DNA of 64,000 bases. It comes from Stromatinia cepivora (Eukaryota; Ascomycota; Leotiomycetes; Helotiales; Sclerotiniaceae). The stretch covers positions 1,183,001 to 1,247,000 of the forward strand of contig RCTD01000018.1 in assembly GCA_014898415.1 (NCBI GenBank), given 5' to 3'. This document shows positions 24,704-37,256 of the stretch, in pieces. The notes under the pieces are model-generated. The model was not told the origin of the DNA, did no database searches, and saw only the letters and a list, made by a program, of their open reading frames with translations. The position numbers were made by a program, and so were the translations under genes. Position 1 is the stretch's first letter, and each line of letters begins with the position of its first letter.

Positions 24704-27700
24704 TGGGGAATGAGTGTGTGTGTTGATTCTTGGAGGTTGAGTTATCTATCTCTTGGAGGAGTGCGGGTTGTTGCTCGGAAAGGTGGAGGGAGAATCCCGG
24801 CGGTAGATGTGCAATTTCAAGTATTGCTTTTAACTATCGGCTACCTTCAAGTAGTTCTTGATATGCCCTGCAAATTTCCTCTGACTCTCCCTGCGGTAGT
24901 TATTGATGAAGATGGACGATCAAAGCTAAAATCGAGCTATCCGGGCAGCCATGGAAATTTCCGCCAATCCTATCGCAGAGAGATTGAACGGACTGGTATG
25001 TAGTTTTGAATGAAGGAAGTCGAGAAGATAGTTAGTAGGCGATTGTTGATCCGTAGATTGTATAGTAATCCTGAGTAGAGTAGTGCGTGAAGTGAATTGG
25101 TCTTTGCAATGAGGAAGGAGTTGGTTGCTATTAAAGGAAGCTTTCCTAAACGAATCGAAACTTTGAGAGTAGCAAAAGACAAGGAATACAATTTTGAACT
25201 TCGGATTGAAAGATAAATCTCAAGCCAGAAAAAGTAAGAGAAACAGAGAAAAGTACTTTAGGAGTGTGAGATGTATGAGAAGTTATTGGAATTGGAATTG
25301 GAAATTCTTGATGATGTGATGGAAGTAACTAAGGAAACAATTATAACAAATAATGTATGAATATAAAATTGGAGACGTTGGATCAAGAGTGACTATGAAA
25401 GAAGGAACGAATAATGTGAAATATCATATCGGAATAATACCTAGGCACAGTACTGACCGATATGTAAAAGAATCAACTAGGGTTGAATCTGTGTTAGATA
25501 CGCAATGGTAATAGTATCATTGGTATGGGGGATTATTGATCTTGTCTGGTATGGTACGAAAGACAAAGGGTTAATGAAAATGGAAATATGGAATTAGGAA
25601 TACTATGGCACTGGAAGAAAGTGGAGGCTGATTGAAGCATTCATTGATGTCACAGGCAGAGCCAGGTACAAGGAGTCAGGAACTCAAGGAGAGAGAGGAG
25701 TAAGGCAGTGAGTGAGTGAATGAATGTGGATAGATAGTAAGTAGTATAGAATTAGAAATTAGAAATTAGAAATTAGAAATTAGAAATTAGAAATAATTAG
25801 AATTAGAAATTAGAAATTAGAAATTAGAAATTAGAAAATTAGAAATTAGAAATTAGAAATTAGAAATTAGAAATTAGAAATTAGAAATTAGAAAATTAGA
25901 AATTAGAAATTAGAAATTAGAAATTAGAAATTAGAAATTAGAAATTAAGAAATTAGAATTAGAAATTAGAAAATTAGAAATTAGAAATTATAAATTAGAA
26001 ATTAGAAATTAGAAATTAGAAATTAGAAATTAGAAATTAGAAATTAGAAATTAGATTAGAAATTAGAAATTAGAAATTATATTAGAAATTAGAAATTAGA
26101 AATTAGAAATTAGAAATTAGAAATTAGAAATTAGAATTAGAAATTAGAAATTAGAAATTAGAAATTAGAAAGAATAACACACACCCCTCAACCTAGGCTG
26201 GTCGGTGGTGTATGACTAGGATAAAATAAATCAGTAAATTTTTTGGGTTTAGGGAGGACTCAAGCCTTACACCTGCAAGAATAAGAAGAAGAAAAAATAT
26301 GCAACGAAGAAAGGATTGCTCCTACAAGAGATTCCAAATTAGTCTCTTAGTCTATTAGACACACACAATAATACCTATGCACAGTGCACGCATTGGAGAA
26401 AGGGCTTTTGTACTAGGGCTGCTTGTTAGCTAGTGCGAGGTAAAGTTATCAGCCAGGAATAGGAATCCAGGATTAAATTTTATTACATGATTGATGGATG
26501 GGATGATTAGGATTTTCGGGGAATTCGTACAGGGATACAAAGAGCCACCTATGAGAAATGTACAGAGTATATGATGGGAAGGAAGTTTGTGTTAGAACTT
26601 AGAACGACAGCTTTTCCAAGGTTTTCAAAACGGAAGGCAAAGTATAACTAAGGTCAGTGTGTATGTATAAAAAAAAAAGAAAGCTGATCAAATCATATCC
26701 GTACGGGGTTTTTGTTTGTGGGATGGGAGTGAGTGAGGTGGAGGCATGAATATAATAAAAAGTCATGGAAATATTTCCTTTGAGGCTGGCTGTCTTGAAT
26801 CAAACTTACTATTGGCTAATATACTTATTTACTACTTCTTCACCCTTCCTTCTTTTCCATTGCCTTTTTGATTGCATCGCATACGGAGTTATGTTTTGTC
26901 TTTTCCGGCTGGGTTGGACTGTTTGATTGGCTGTAGTAAGCCGGCTTTCAAAAATTGGGAGTTGTTAATATATATTGAGTGTGGTATGTCTAACAAAGTA
27001 CAATAATGTATGTTCTATTCGTGTCTGGGAAGATGGACGGACATGCGGCACTCGGCTTTTTCGACTGATATGGCATTTTGCGATTCTTTTGAACAAATCC
27101 ATAAGTTGACCTATAAAATTGGCTAGAATTCAAAACAGATTGAATTGAGTTTGACTTTAGCTCGATATATTATTACTCTTTCGGTATTCGTACTACTTCT
27201 GATTGAAGGTAAATATTTACCAGTACCCAAATCTCCGATATATATTGATACAATCAATACATACCCACATGCTTCGCTGATGGAGTAAAAATCAAGATTC
27301 TAAATGTAAAATTTGATCTATGGATATACTCCGTACAGCGTACTGCAAATATAATCCATGTGCCACCTGCCCCATTGCCAAGCTGAGCAGCAACACCGAT
27401 ATTTTTTGAACGAGGGCACCTGGGCAACATGACAGGGAGCGGGGATGTTTGCAGCACTCTCGCTGTGATGGCCTACCTATGCCTAGTGTACTCCGTATAT
27501 CTTTGTGGTGGAGCGCAGCGCGTGGAACGGTGGAAAGCAGTGCAGCAGAAATGAAATGTTGCATTTCACTCTGGCACGCACATAGAAAGTCAGAAGCAGG
27601 TTCAGTCTTACCTATTCGGTCTTGGAAATTCCATCAAGCCCTCAGGATAGAGAGTTAAACTGGGATCATCAATGCTTACATGTCATGGCTTGGACCTGGA

Positions 27701-30700
27701 AATTCGCAAGCGCCAGTCTTTTTGGTTTCCTTCTTGTGATATACGGAGTGATAGTGCCAATACGGATTATGTGGATGATCAAAGCCTTGCCAGTTGCAGT
27801 GCTAGGAGTCTAGGAGCCCCGGCGGCGGCGCAAGAGTACTCCAAAATGCAGAAGCATTCGTGTGTTACCATTGCTTCATCATGATTGGTCGTTAAGATGA
27901 GACTTGTGCTTGTGCAGTAATAAATGTAAGAATGAAGATAGAAATGGTACTAGGTCGTCTAAATCCACTAGTATGATGAAGGGGAGTGGAAGAATGAAAA
28001 AGATGATCATAATTGATCGAAATGTTAGTGGGAAGTGAGGGTTGTGATTGAATTTGATTGGTAAATTCCTTGAAAATGTGTCAATGTATCAGCAGTGTGC
28101 CACTATTGATATTCATTCGTTGACACCTAGCGTTACACTTTAGGTTTCTGACTCTGATCATTTTTGGCATTGGTACGAAAGTACAACACGGCAAGAATGG
28201 ACTAAGGAGATGAAATGTTTCCAGGGTAATGTAATCAGGATTGCTCTCAAGCTACGAAGCCTACCTCCTCAATGGCCAAGCAAAATAAAAAAAGCGCTCC
28301 GTTTGTTTTTTCCCTCAAAGCCCGTAGGTCTACGTACTTCGTATGCAGACTTGACAACGATGCTCGGGATCCCATAATCGAATCAAACCAAATCACAAAT
28401 CTCATATTGATATTATCGATGAAGGAGAGAGGGGATTCGTTTCCGGGCTTCCAGGCTGCAGACTTTTTTGTTCCACCACTTGTCTAATTCCTCACATATA
28501 TGATTGGTGCCGAATTTTAGATCCTCTTTTTTTTTTCCTTTTGCGCAATCATCTTTTTCTTTCGTTCACCTGCTCAAATGATATTGAAAAAGGTTTTCAT
28601 CTATGTAAAGCAAGGCATGCCCTGCTGAGGCAGTAACATAAGCAAATCCCTCCCAGTCACTGAATCAAAGATATCAAACATGATCCGCAAGTACCCTTCG
28701 ACAAGGGGGCCACCTATGGCCTGACTTCTTCTGTGTTGTGTCAGTCAGGCTGTGTGAAAATTGTGAGTATGAAAGATCGTAGATCATAGATGACTCTAAG
28801 ATGAGACTTTTCCATGATCATCCATCCATCCATCGGCACATTTTCCTAATTTTGACCCGTGATTCTGGGAGACCACGCTACGACTTACGCTTTTTGTGGC
28901 TGAATTTCTCTTCCCAAAAGTCCGACGGGCGTGCCCCCCAATCCTATACCATGATTGATCCATATCATCCGGTTCGTCAGCTGGGCATTGGCCGGTGTGT
29001 GCGATATGCAGACGGTCACTCGTTACGATACAAATCATACAATAACACTTCGCTATATAAATTGCTTTACTTTTATACAGTACAGTAAAAGTAAGTGTAG
29101 CTATTAATCTGATGATCTTTGTTCGAAACACGCTTTTCCAAGGGGGGAATGCAGCTCCAAATTTTGTGTTTGTTCATCAATCATCCATTCATTCCATCGA
29201 TTTCCAGCAAAGAATGGAGAATGGAGAATGAGAAGGGTTCGGTCTAAATTACAATCCATTGGTATCGATCCTGGTTTAAGGTATGATTATCGAATTTTGA
29301 ACTTCGTGTTGCTTTGATTCCGTCCCAGCAACCCTCCGTAGTGGCTGTAATGGTGAAAGCCAAAAGTAGGTTGGTTCTAGGTTCTTTTTCGTGCTTAGCC
29401 GTTGGGCGGTGCTGCCAAAAAGAAACCCTACCATCAAAAAGTTAGGTGGAGATACACATGACATGACAAGGAAGCGGAAAGAAGATGAAGTTGCGAATAG
29501 TAAAATGTACGGAGTAAGTATTTAGTTTGCTAACACATATTGCTGATGATCAAGACCTTTCTTGTAACTCGCTCGCCTACGATATTCAAAATTTCAAACA
29601 AGAAAAGCCGGTGTAGTGTAGTGAAAAAGGTTCTAGATTAGGTACAGGTCACCACCACCAAAGGAATTTAGCAACCCTGGCAAACGATCCTAAGTCCGCT
29701 GTTTCCACTTAACGCGATTCGTAAATCGCGAGAAGAATCGTGATCTATTCGTATAGCGCGTATCTACGTGGAAGTAAGGAGGGGCAATCTTCATTTGTTG
29801 AACCCAAGCAAAATTTACCTTGGTCTCTTCAGTCGCCCTTTATCAATATACAGTACGGCATCAAATCAATTTGTTCTGTGCTCTATCAATAGCCTGTGTA
29901 CGGAGTATGTTGGTATGTACTCGGTACAATATACATCCTCCTTACACGGTGGCTTACTTTTGGAAATGAAGACGTTTGTCCCTTCACGTAATTCGTTGTG
30001 CAGAGCGGCGAACAACACTAGATTTAGATATAGTATCTACTTGTTAGCCAAGTTTGGGAGTGATGTAGGATGAGATTCTAAACGGATGGCGGTTCGAAAT
30101 ACATCGACCCAACATCAAATTCACCTATCTTAGCATCGTAACCCTGCTACCTACCTATGCTCCATTAATCATCGTCTATCCGCCCGCCATTTTCCTTCAC
30201 TATCTCCCTGCACTTACGTCCTACATTCCGTATGCGGATGATGATATGAGAAGAGCATGGTGCATAAACAATAACACGATATGTAATGTATTGATGGGGG
30301 TTGAGTTCGATGTTGTTGTTGGATATGGTATGGTTTGGTTTGGCAAAGCCGGACGGCATGAACAAAGAGTGTGTCATATCATCGTGTTCTTGGTGATCCC
30401 TTCGAGAATTTTTTTTAGACCTTCTTGCTTGTGTGTCGCTATATTATTATATTTAGTCTGAGTCAGAGCATAGAGTAACTTCTTGGTCCCAATCCAATGG
30501 ATTCCTTCACCTAGAAAATTCCCTGGAAGCCTAGGTTGGAGGAGGACCGAGGACGACGCATATTTCCATTTAGCTAACAATTCGCTGTACTCCCGTTCCG
30601 TTTCTTATGTTTCTCCGTGGCCTGCCTGCCGCTTCATCTTGCTTGCCTATAAGTGCGTGCTTTAGAAATTAGTTTGACTTTGTCCCTGTTGCTCTTCAAA

Positions 30701-33700
30701 GGCACATGTCCGCGCGTGCCGTTTCTTCTTTCTCGGAACACACGCTGTATGAAGTTATCCGTAAATTGAATTTATGATTTGATCGTCAACCGCGGTCCAA
30801 TGCTCCACCCAATTCGCGTTACAGCTCATGCGACCCTCAAGCCTTTCTTCAGGTGGTGGGGTGAAGGCTCATAGGATGGATCCAGTAATACTGAATGAGA
30901 ACCTTGAAATCTGGAGCACAACTAAAAGAACCTTTTCCCGGGCCCGGCTGCGGCACAGCCTTTCCAATTTATCCTTGTTTATTACCTGAAATATATGTGA
31001 TTGGATCAAACACTTTAGGGGTTATTACTTCACCGCCTCCATTCTAGAAGAAGTTTGTTCAAAACGAGGGGGAGGATTTTTGAAGGAGTGACATGATTTG
31101 GGGCATTGATTAATGATGCATACGTACAGAATCAGAAGCGTGACGCTCACCCATCGAATAGAAAGGAGCAATGTATATGGTGAGACCTTTAGCTCATTCC
31201 TACTTTAGATAAGATATAACCAAAATTGCCTACGTATCCTCAGAACTTAAATCTACTCCGTAAGGTTCCAAATTGATATCACGATGACATTCGTATTTTG
31301 GGATTGTGATGGAAAAGTCCTAGCGACATCAAATTCTAGTGGGAGCTGTTGGGGCAACGGCAGAATATGCTGTAAGAATATGCTGTACGGAGTAAGCCTA
31401 TAATATAGCCGACTATCAGTATTTTAGGAGGGTGTACGGAGTACGAATGAAATGCGTATCCATCCATATTCATAGTCTCATGGAGTAATAAATAACATTG
31501 ACTTCCTTTGGTTTCGGTTTAACCTGCATGATAATGATTCCAAAGTAGCTAGCAGGGAAAAGAGAATTCTACTCGTCTTACTTTGTCAAGGATTTTCAAC
31601 ATCATGATACATACTATCTATCACTGACGAGCGAAAGACCTCAATTCTCCATCCAGAGTTTGAGTCTAACGAGTGTGTACTTTATTGACTTTTACACGAT
31701 ATTTGATTATCATCGGAGCAATTAGTAGTAAATCTAGGCAAAAGTAGGACAATCTGCACCTACCTAAGTGCTGTATACGAGAAATTCGTCATCACTCAAG
31801 TTTTAACTGGCAATTGGAGAGAAAAACCACCAGATCTTAAAAAAAAAGATTACAATAACTACTGTATTGCATACGAAAGGACTAAAGGACCCAAGTAAAC
31901 TACCTTGCCGGTGCCGTTCAATCTCGAACCAAATCAAAATTTGGCATGGTTTTTTCTTCTTCTTTACTTTGTGGATGGCTCACTGCAGATGAGTTGGCCA
32001 CAAGCGTTGTAGACCGTTCGTTTTTCTCACTTTAGCGTGGGGAGAGTGGGATTGGCATTTCACATCTTCAAATTTCGAACAACTGTCTGGGATCATTTCT
32101 ATATATTCCCAAGCATGATAAACTCCGGCTTCTTTCGTTCAGCTTGAAAGTGGGAAGGAAAGTGGACGAAACATGAAAGCAAACGGAATCCCAGAAATTG
32201 AATACGCATTTTACCCGGTACGGTCAAACCTAGTATTGCTATGAATGATCAATCAATCAATCTTGCATGCCCTGCAACACTATCGATCGACTGATAACTT
32301 TCTACCTATTGGTATGATCATTGGCATACCGAAATGCAAGTCTACACCAGTACGCTCGGTCTACAACTCGGTCAGTTGTTTTGTATGGTAGCACCGCTTG
32401 TGTCTAGACTTGGATGCGACGGTTCCGGAAGTGTGCCCCTTTCCAATCCTACACTATCGTGAAAACTCTTCGGCATACCCAAGAGTATCATTACAATATA
32501 CTTTCTTGGGTGCGGGTACTACCAATGGGATGGGATGCTCACCAATTCCAGCATGGAATCGTTTCGAATAGGGTATCAATAATGCTAGACCAGGCTGAGG
32601 AACGCCCATACGAATTTTGGACTCGGGGCATCATGCACTCAGTTATCCGGCAAAATTCCACGACATCATGGAATTAGCATTTGATCTTGCAATTCTAAGA
32701 CTTCTAAGCTACCGGCCACTCACACCCACATCATAGCATCCTGTGGCTGTATTATATTATCATGCCCACGTAATATTGTAAAGATACAGAACCGCAGAAA
32801 TGGGCGATCTGCTCGGTCAGCTTGTTCGACGTCGCATGCAGACATGCTTGCCCGCGGTGTTTATAATTCAAAAAAGCGACAAGTCATTCGTGTTCTTTAC
32901 CGGCTGTGCTTGCTTTTTGGCTACTCTCAACGATTAACCAACTTTTTCCTCTCAATGTTACACCACAATAACTTGTCATGCTACTCTTTTAAGCCCCCCA
33001 CCGAACAACATGGTAGACTAGATCTTTTCTTCCCGTACTGCTGGAATTTACCTAGGCTTTCAAAGGTTATGCGGACAAGCTGTCCTTGAAAGTTGGCTGA
33101 ACTGAAAGGAGACTCGGAAAGGAAGGAATACAAGCCTGCTCGGTAGGTTCAGCATGTCCTCCGGTGCAAAGGACCCCCTGTCGCTATTGCATCTAATCAA
33201 TGCAAAAGGCCGCACATCCAACACCAGGTAACATCTCCAGGTTGAAAACTGGATCCCTCATCAGCAATTCATCAGTGATTCGAATTTGCAATTAACACAT
33301 GTCTACCAACCATCGACGCCAACGTTCCTGGATCATTTGATTGAGAAACCATGTCCCACACATATCACATTACAATATTTGTACATCTTACCCGGATTGC
33401 CTCGCCTCATGAGATGGATTTTCCAAGTGATAATCTTCCACCTCCCGAGGTTCAAACTCGCATTCAGCGATCAGGCCGATGTCTTAAATGAATGAAAGAC
33501 TAGGGGTCTTACTATCACTATGAACACATCATCAAGAGTCATCATGATATGCGCGTGCCCAGGAAAGTCTCATCGACTGGAACTCAGGTACTATGTGAAA
33601 AATGAAGGCCGACTTTCCATCAAATATCTAGCCTCGTATATGTTCTGTCTGATATTGGGAGGTTGCAGACATCCGGCCAGCCAAATGTCTGTTGTATGTC

Positions 33701-34510
33701 AAACAACATACGCCCCGTACCGCCCGTTGTACCAATGATCCCGAAAACCGAAAGCAAAGATTGTTCTTGTAGCTAAGATATTGCAGTTGAGATTGCCGCA
33801 TACATTTCGATACGGGAATAGGATGTATGACACCACCGTCTTTTAGGCTTGACAGGTTCCCAAATCATCCTTATTAATCATGCTTGGTTTAACAGGGGAT
33901 TCGTATTTACTGGATTGTAATTCGTGACTTATCGTAATGAGAGTGTACTACTTGAGGTGAAACAATGGTAGGCCGGTTGTGTTACTAGCAATGTCGTTGA
34001 ACTTTGGTTTCAAACTGTTCACTCTAAAATATTCATCCCAATGGGGCCATGGCCCAAAACACATAGATGTACTATTCCCACGTGAATATCACGTGATAAG
34101 GCGTCAAGAAAAAAGTTTATGCCTAAGGTAGTAAGTTTCTATTTTTGGTTGGTTGAAAATTGGTTTCGCCGCCAACGAGAATTAGTTGCCAGGGACCACC
34201 GCATACGAGGTGTTGAAGATTAATCAATGCTATTGGTGCATTCTTCTCCCCCCTTTGGTCGCAACGACTCGCCATCATTCAAACATTCACAATCTTTGCA
34301 TCTCATCAAAACATCGATAGAACAACATAGACCTACACAATTACGATCGCTAGTTTTCTTATCGCTACAATCCATTCACTCGCTGCAGTTTTACGAAAGT
34401 TGATAATCATACCATCGTTCCGCGGGCATTCCTCGCACCCCAACAACATTCGATTTCCAACCTCCTCAAAACATCTCTAACAACGTCGAACGACAACGAT
34501 ATAAGCTACG
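24704..34510. other. About 9.8-kb gene-poor region
   Basis: No gene could be supported on either strand; all open frames are short and lack recognisable features. Contents seen are a heptamer minisatellite (25751-26170), repeated TACGGAGTA/TACTCCGTA nonamers between 27.3 and 31.5 kb, and short poly-A/T runs. The base mix is ordinary, not the extreme AT of RIP-destroyed DNA at 57-58.7 kb. The stretch could hold non-coding RNAs or long leaders that I cannot see from sequence alone. Confidence 0.5.
25751..26170. repeat. TTAGAAA heptamer minisatellite
   Basis: About 420 bp of tandem AGAAATT (TTAGAAA) units, around 58 copies, interrupted by a few 1-2 bp slips (for example AATTAGAA, AAAATTAG, AATTATATTAG). 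It begins after TAGTATAGAATTAG and ends at AGAAAGAATAACAC. No dyad symmetry or spacer pattern is present, so it is not a CRISPR-like array. Confidence 0.95.
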
Positions 34511-35621
34511 ATGGGTTTCGGGGACTTTTACTCGATCTGCGAACAAGCAGCGCTTCCATTATGTGCAGAGGTGGGTGCTATAAAAACGATTGCTGGAAGT
34601 CATGGTATCGAGGCAAATTGCTATTCGCGCAATATCGAATTGGCCAACACGATTATATTTCAAGGAGCCGCAAGCTTTGTGCATATCGTAGCGTTAATTA
34701 TGACGGTGATTATGATATTGCACGTCAGGAGTAAATTTACTGCAGTTGGTAGGTCAGCCTGGAGTGCATCTTGGGGTGAACATCGAATTGATCAAAACTA
34801 ATGCGACATATCACAGGCCGAAAAGAAATCACAACCTTCTTCTACATATATATGCTCCTCACATTCATTACATTACTTCTCGACGCTGGCGTTATCCCAC
34901 CTGGAACTAGTCCTTACCCGTACTTTTCAGCCATACAAAATGGTCTCACATCTGCGCTCACAGTCTGTTTATTGATTAATGGATTCGTTGGATTTCAATT
35001 GTACGAAGATGGAACCCGAATTTCTGTTTGGCTTCTCCGCTCAATCAGTCTCGCTATGTTCATTCTTACTTTCCTCGTTTCCCTCGCTACCTACATGTCT
35101 TGGGCAGGACTTGGCCCTACTCGAACTGTTGGACTTTTCGTTGTGCTATACTTACTTTCAGCTATCGAATTGGCTATTTATGGTATTATGCAAGTCATTC
35201 TTGTAGTAAACACGCTCCAGGATCGTTGGCCCTTGGGTGAACTCTCGTTTGCCCTTTTCTTCTTTACTGCGGGGCAAGTTGTACTTTATGCATTCAGTAC
35301 TAGCATTTGCAACGCTATCAGCCACTATTTGGATGGATTATTCTTTGCTTCAATTGCTAATCTTCTAGCTGTCATGATGATTTACAAGGTGAGCCTTAAG
35401 TATAACTCACAATCTAGTCTATTTACTAACACTGTAAATAGTACTGGGATTCTATCACTAAAGAAGATCTCGAATTTTCTGTTGGCATCAAGCAGAACAA
35501 TTGGGAAGTTAAGGACCTGCTTGAAGATGACCGAAGAAACACAGTCTATCAAGATATGGATTACCAGCACAGTCCGGGCCATCAACCTCGAAACTCGAAC
35601 TATGGCGGCTTCAACTATTGA
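34511..35621 (+). CDS. chs7: Chs7, chitin synthase export chaperone
   Basis: Exons 34511-34748, 34817-35388 and 35442-35621 join in phase to 329 aa, the usual length for fungal Chs7. The N-terminus [20 protein letters not shown] and the segment [18 protein letters not shown] (here [19 protein letters not shown]) are hallmarks of the family. About seven hydrophobic membrane segments follow (for example [59 protein letters not shown]). The cytosolic tail begins [20 protein letters not shown] and is rich in Asp/Asn/Gln. Known role: an ER membrane protein needed for chitin synthase III to leave the ER, so it supports cell-wall chitin deposition. Introns carry GTAGGT and GTGAGC donors with ACAG and ATAG acceptors. 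Confidence 0.94.
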
Positions 35622-36348
35622 AAAGTCATGCTATGAAATGTGGAAGTGATTAAAAAGCAAACGTAATGGAGGAGGACTGAAAGAAGAGATACCACAGCTG
35701 AGGAGAAGACATACCTCGGGTCTGTGTTGCATTGCATTGCATCACGGGGGAAAACCTCGTAACAATGTGGAGAGGTCTGGGAATTTGAGCTGGCGTCTTA
35801 TTGGCTTGAGGGTTTGTATGAATTCATGGGCGTCTTGTAGATAACAAGGACAGTTTTGATCGTTTTTTTTTGGGCAATGGATAGGCATGACATGTGAAAT
35901 GAGCGGAAGGTGGCGTTATTTATTTCGGGCCTGGGAAAGCGTTGTACGGAATGGATGAGAGTGCGAAGATTTTGTAGGAAAACGAGGAGGGAAGAAGAAG
36001 AAGTGGTAGTTGGATATCCTTGATTGCGGAGATGGGAGGGGAAAGGAAAGGAAAGATGAAGAAATTGAGAAGAGTGAAGGGTGAGGGATGAAAAGGTGAA
36101 GAAAGAAAGAGATGGTAATGCAAATAGCAAAGAGTAAAGAGCAAAAAAATAATATATTAAAGTGCTACCTACCTGTGAATAGCTTCCTGATCTGATTTTT
36201 TCTTTCTTTTTTGATATCTATAGTACTTGTGAGTACTAGTACATTTACATGTTTTTACATGCTTTTATACACATTATTCAACCAATTCAAGGGCCCTTTA
36301 AGTGTCTATTTCCTCACAAATATTTTGTCTTAGAGTATAAATCCTTTA

Positions 36349-36550
36349 ATCTTCCTCTTCCTCTTCCTCTTCCTCTTCCTCTTCCTCTTCCTCTTCCTCT
36401 TCCTCTTCCTCTTCCTCTTCCTCTTCCTCTTCCTCTTCCTCCTCCTCTTCCTCTTCCTCTTCCTCTTCCTCTTCCTCTTCCTCTTCCTCTTCCTCTTCCT
36501 CTTCCTCTTCCTCTTCCTCTTCCTCTTCCTCTTCCTCTTCCTCTTCCTCT
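36349..36550. repeat. (CTTCCT)n hexanucleotide tract
   Basis: About 200 bp of near-perfect CTTCCT hexamers, 33 or so copies, with one CTCCTC variant near 36440. The plus strand is pure pyrimidine throughout. Such homopurine/homopyrimidine mirror-like tracts can form triplex structures; that is general knowledge and not shown here. Confidence 0.95.
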
Positions 36551-36837
36551 TTTCTAATAATCATCTCATAGGAAAGTAGATAGATGGTTGGGTGGATGAA
36601 TGGATGGGTGGATAGATAGATAGATAGATGTTAGATACGAAAAACGAAATCTTTTATATATATATATATTATATTCATGATTGTATGTATTGATAGTTGT
36701 ATTGATAATTAATATCTTTCTTTGATTGATTATTCTTCTCTACTAGAGTAATGGTGAGAATAATGAGGAGAATCAATATGTGTTTATGTTTGTGTTTGTG
36801 TTTGTGTTTGTCCGCTGTTTTTATTGTATTATTTTGG

Positions 36838-36914
36838 GGATGTGGATGTGGATGTGGATGTGGATGTGGATGTGGATGTGGATGTGGATGTGGATGTGGA
36901 TGTGGATGTGGATG
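36838..36914. repeat. (GGATGT)n hexanucleotide tract
   Basis: About twelve perfect GGATGT units, non-coding, 300 bp from the CTTCCT tract. Confidence 0.93.
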
Positions 36915-37256
36915 TACCTAGTAGATATAAATATTATATAAATTGACGATAGATCATCACTAGTTAGTTGTAATACAATGTTTTCTGTAATATTTCCTAT
37001 ACATGTATATATCTAACTGCTCTCCAAGCATTCAATATATATAATATATACATACACATGCGAAAAAAATAAACATCAATCTTATCCACCTAACCTATCC
37101 TAACCTAACCAAACCTAGGTAGGTACCACTTACCGAAAGGATTTGAATCTATCTCATCTATCCAATCTAACGTAATTATATCTCTATCCCCACCCGTATC
37201 CGCATACACATTTCCCTCACTTCTCTTCTCTCCTCTCCTCTTCTCTTTCACCCAAC

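Larger units (their letters stand above)
35622..37256. other. Intergenic region with several microsatellites
   Basis: No gene is supported. The region holds the CTTCCT tract (36349-36550), a GATA run (about 36610-36630), TGTTTG units (36785-36810) and GGATGT units (36838-36914). Long open frames across the CTTCCT tract (Pro-Leu on plus, poly-Glu on minus) are repeat artefacts. Confidence 0.6.

Noticed and set aside
25751..26170. CRISPR-like array
   Set aside because: Pure tandem heptamers without spacers, in a eukaryotic genome.
36249..36564. Pro-Leu repeat frame (+) and poly-Glu frame (-)
   Set aside because: Both are read-outs of the CTTCCT hexamer tract, which has no stop codons in these frames.
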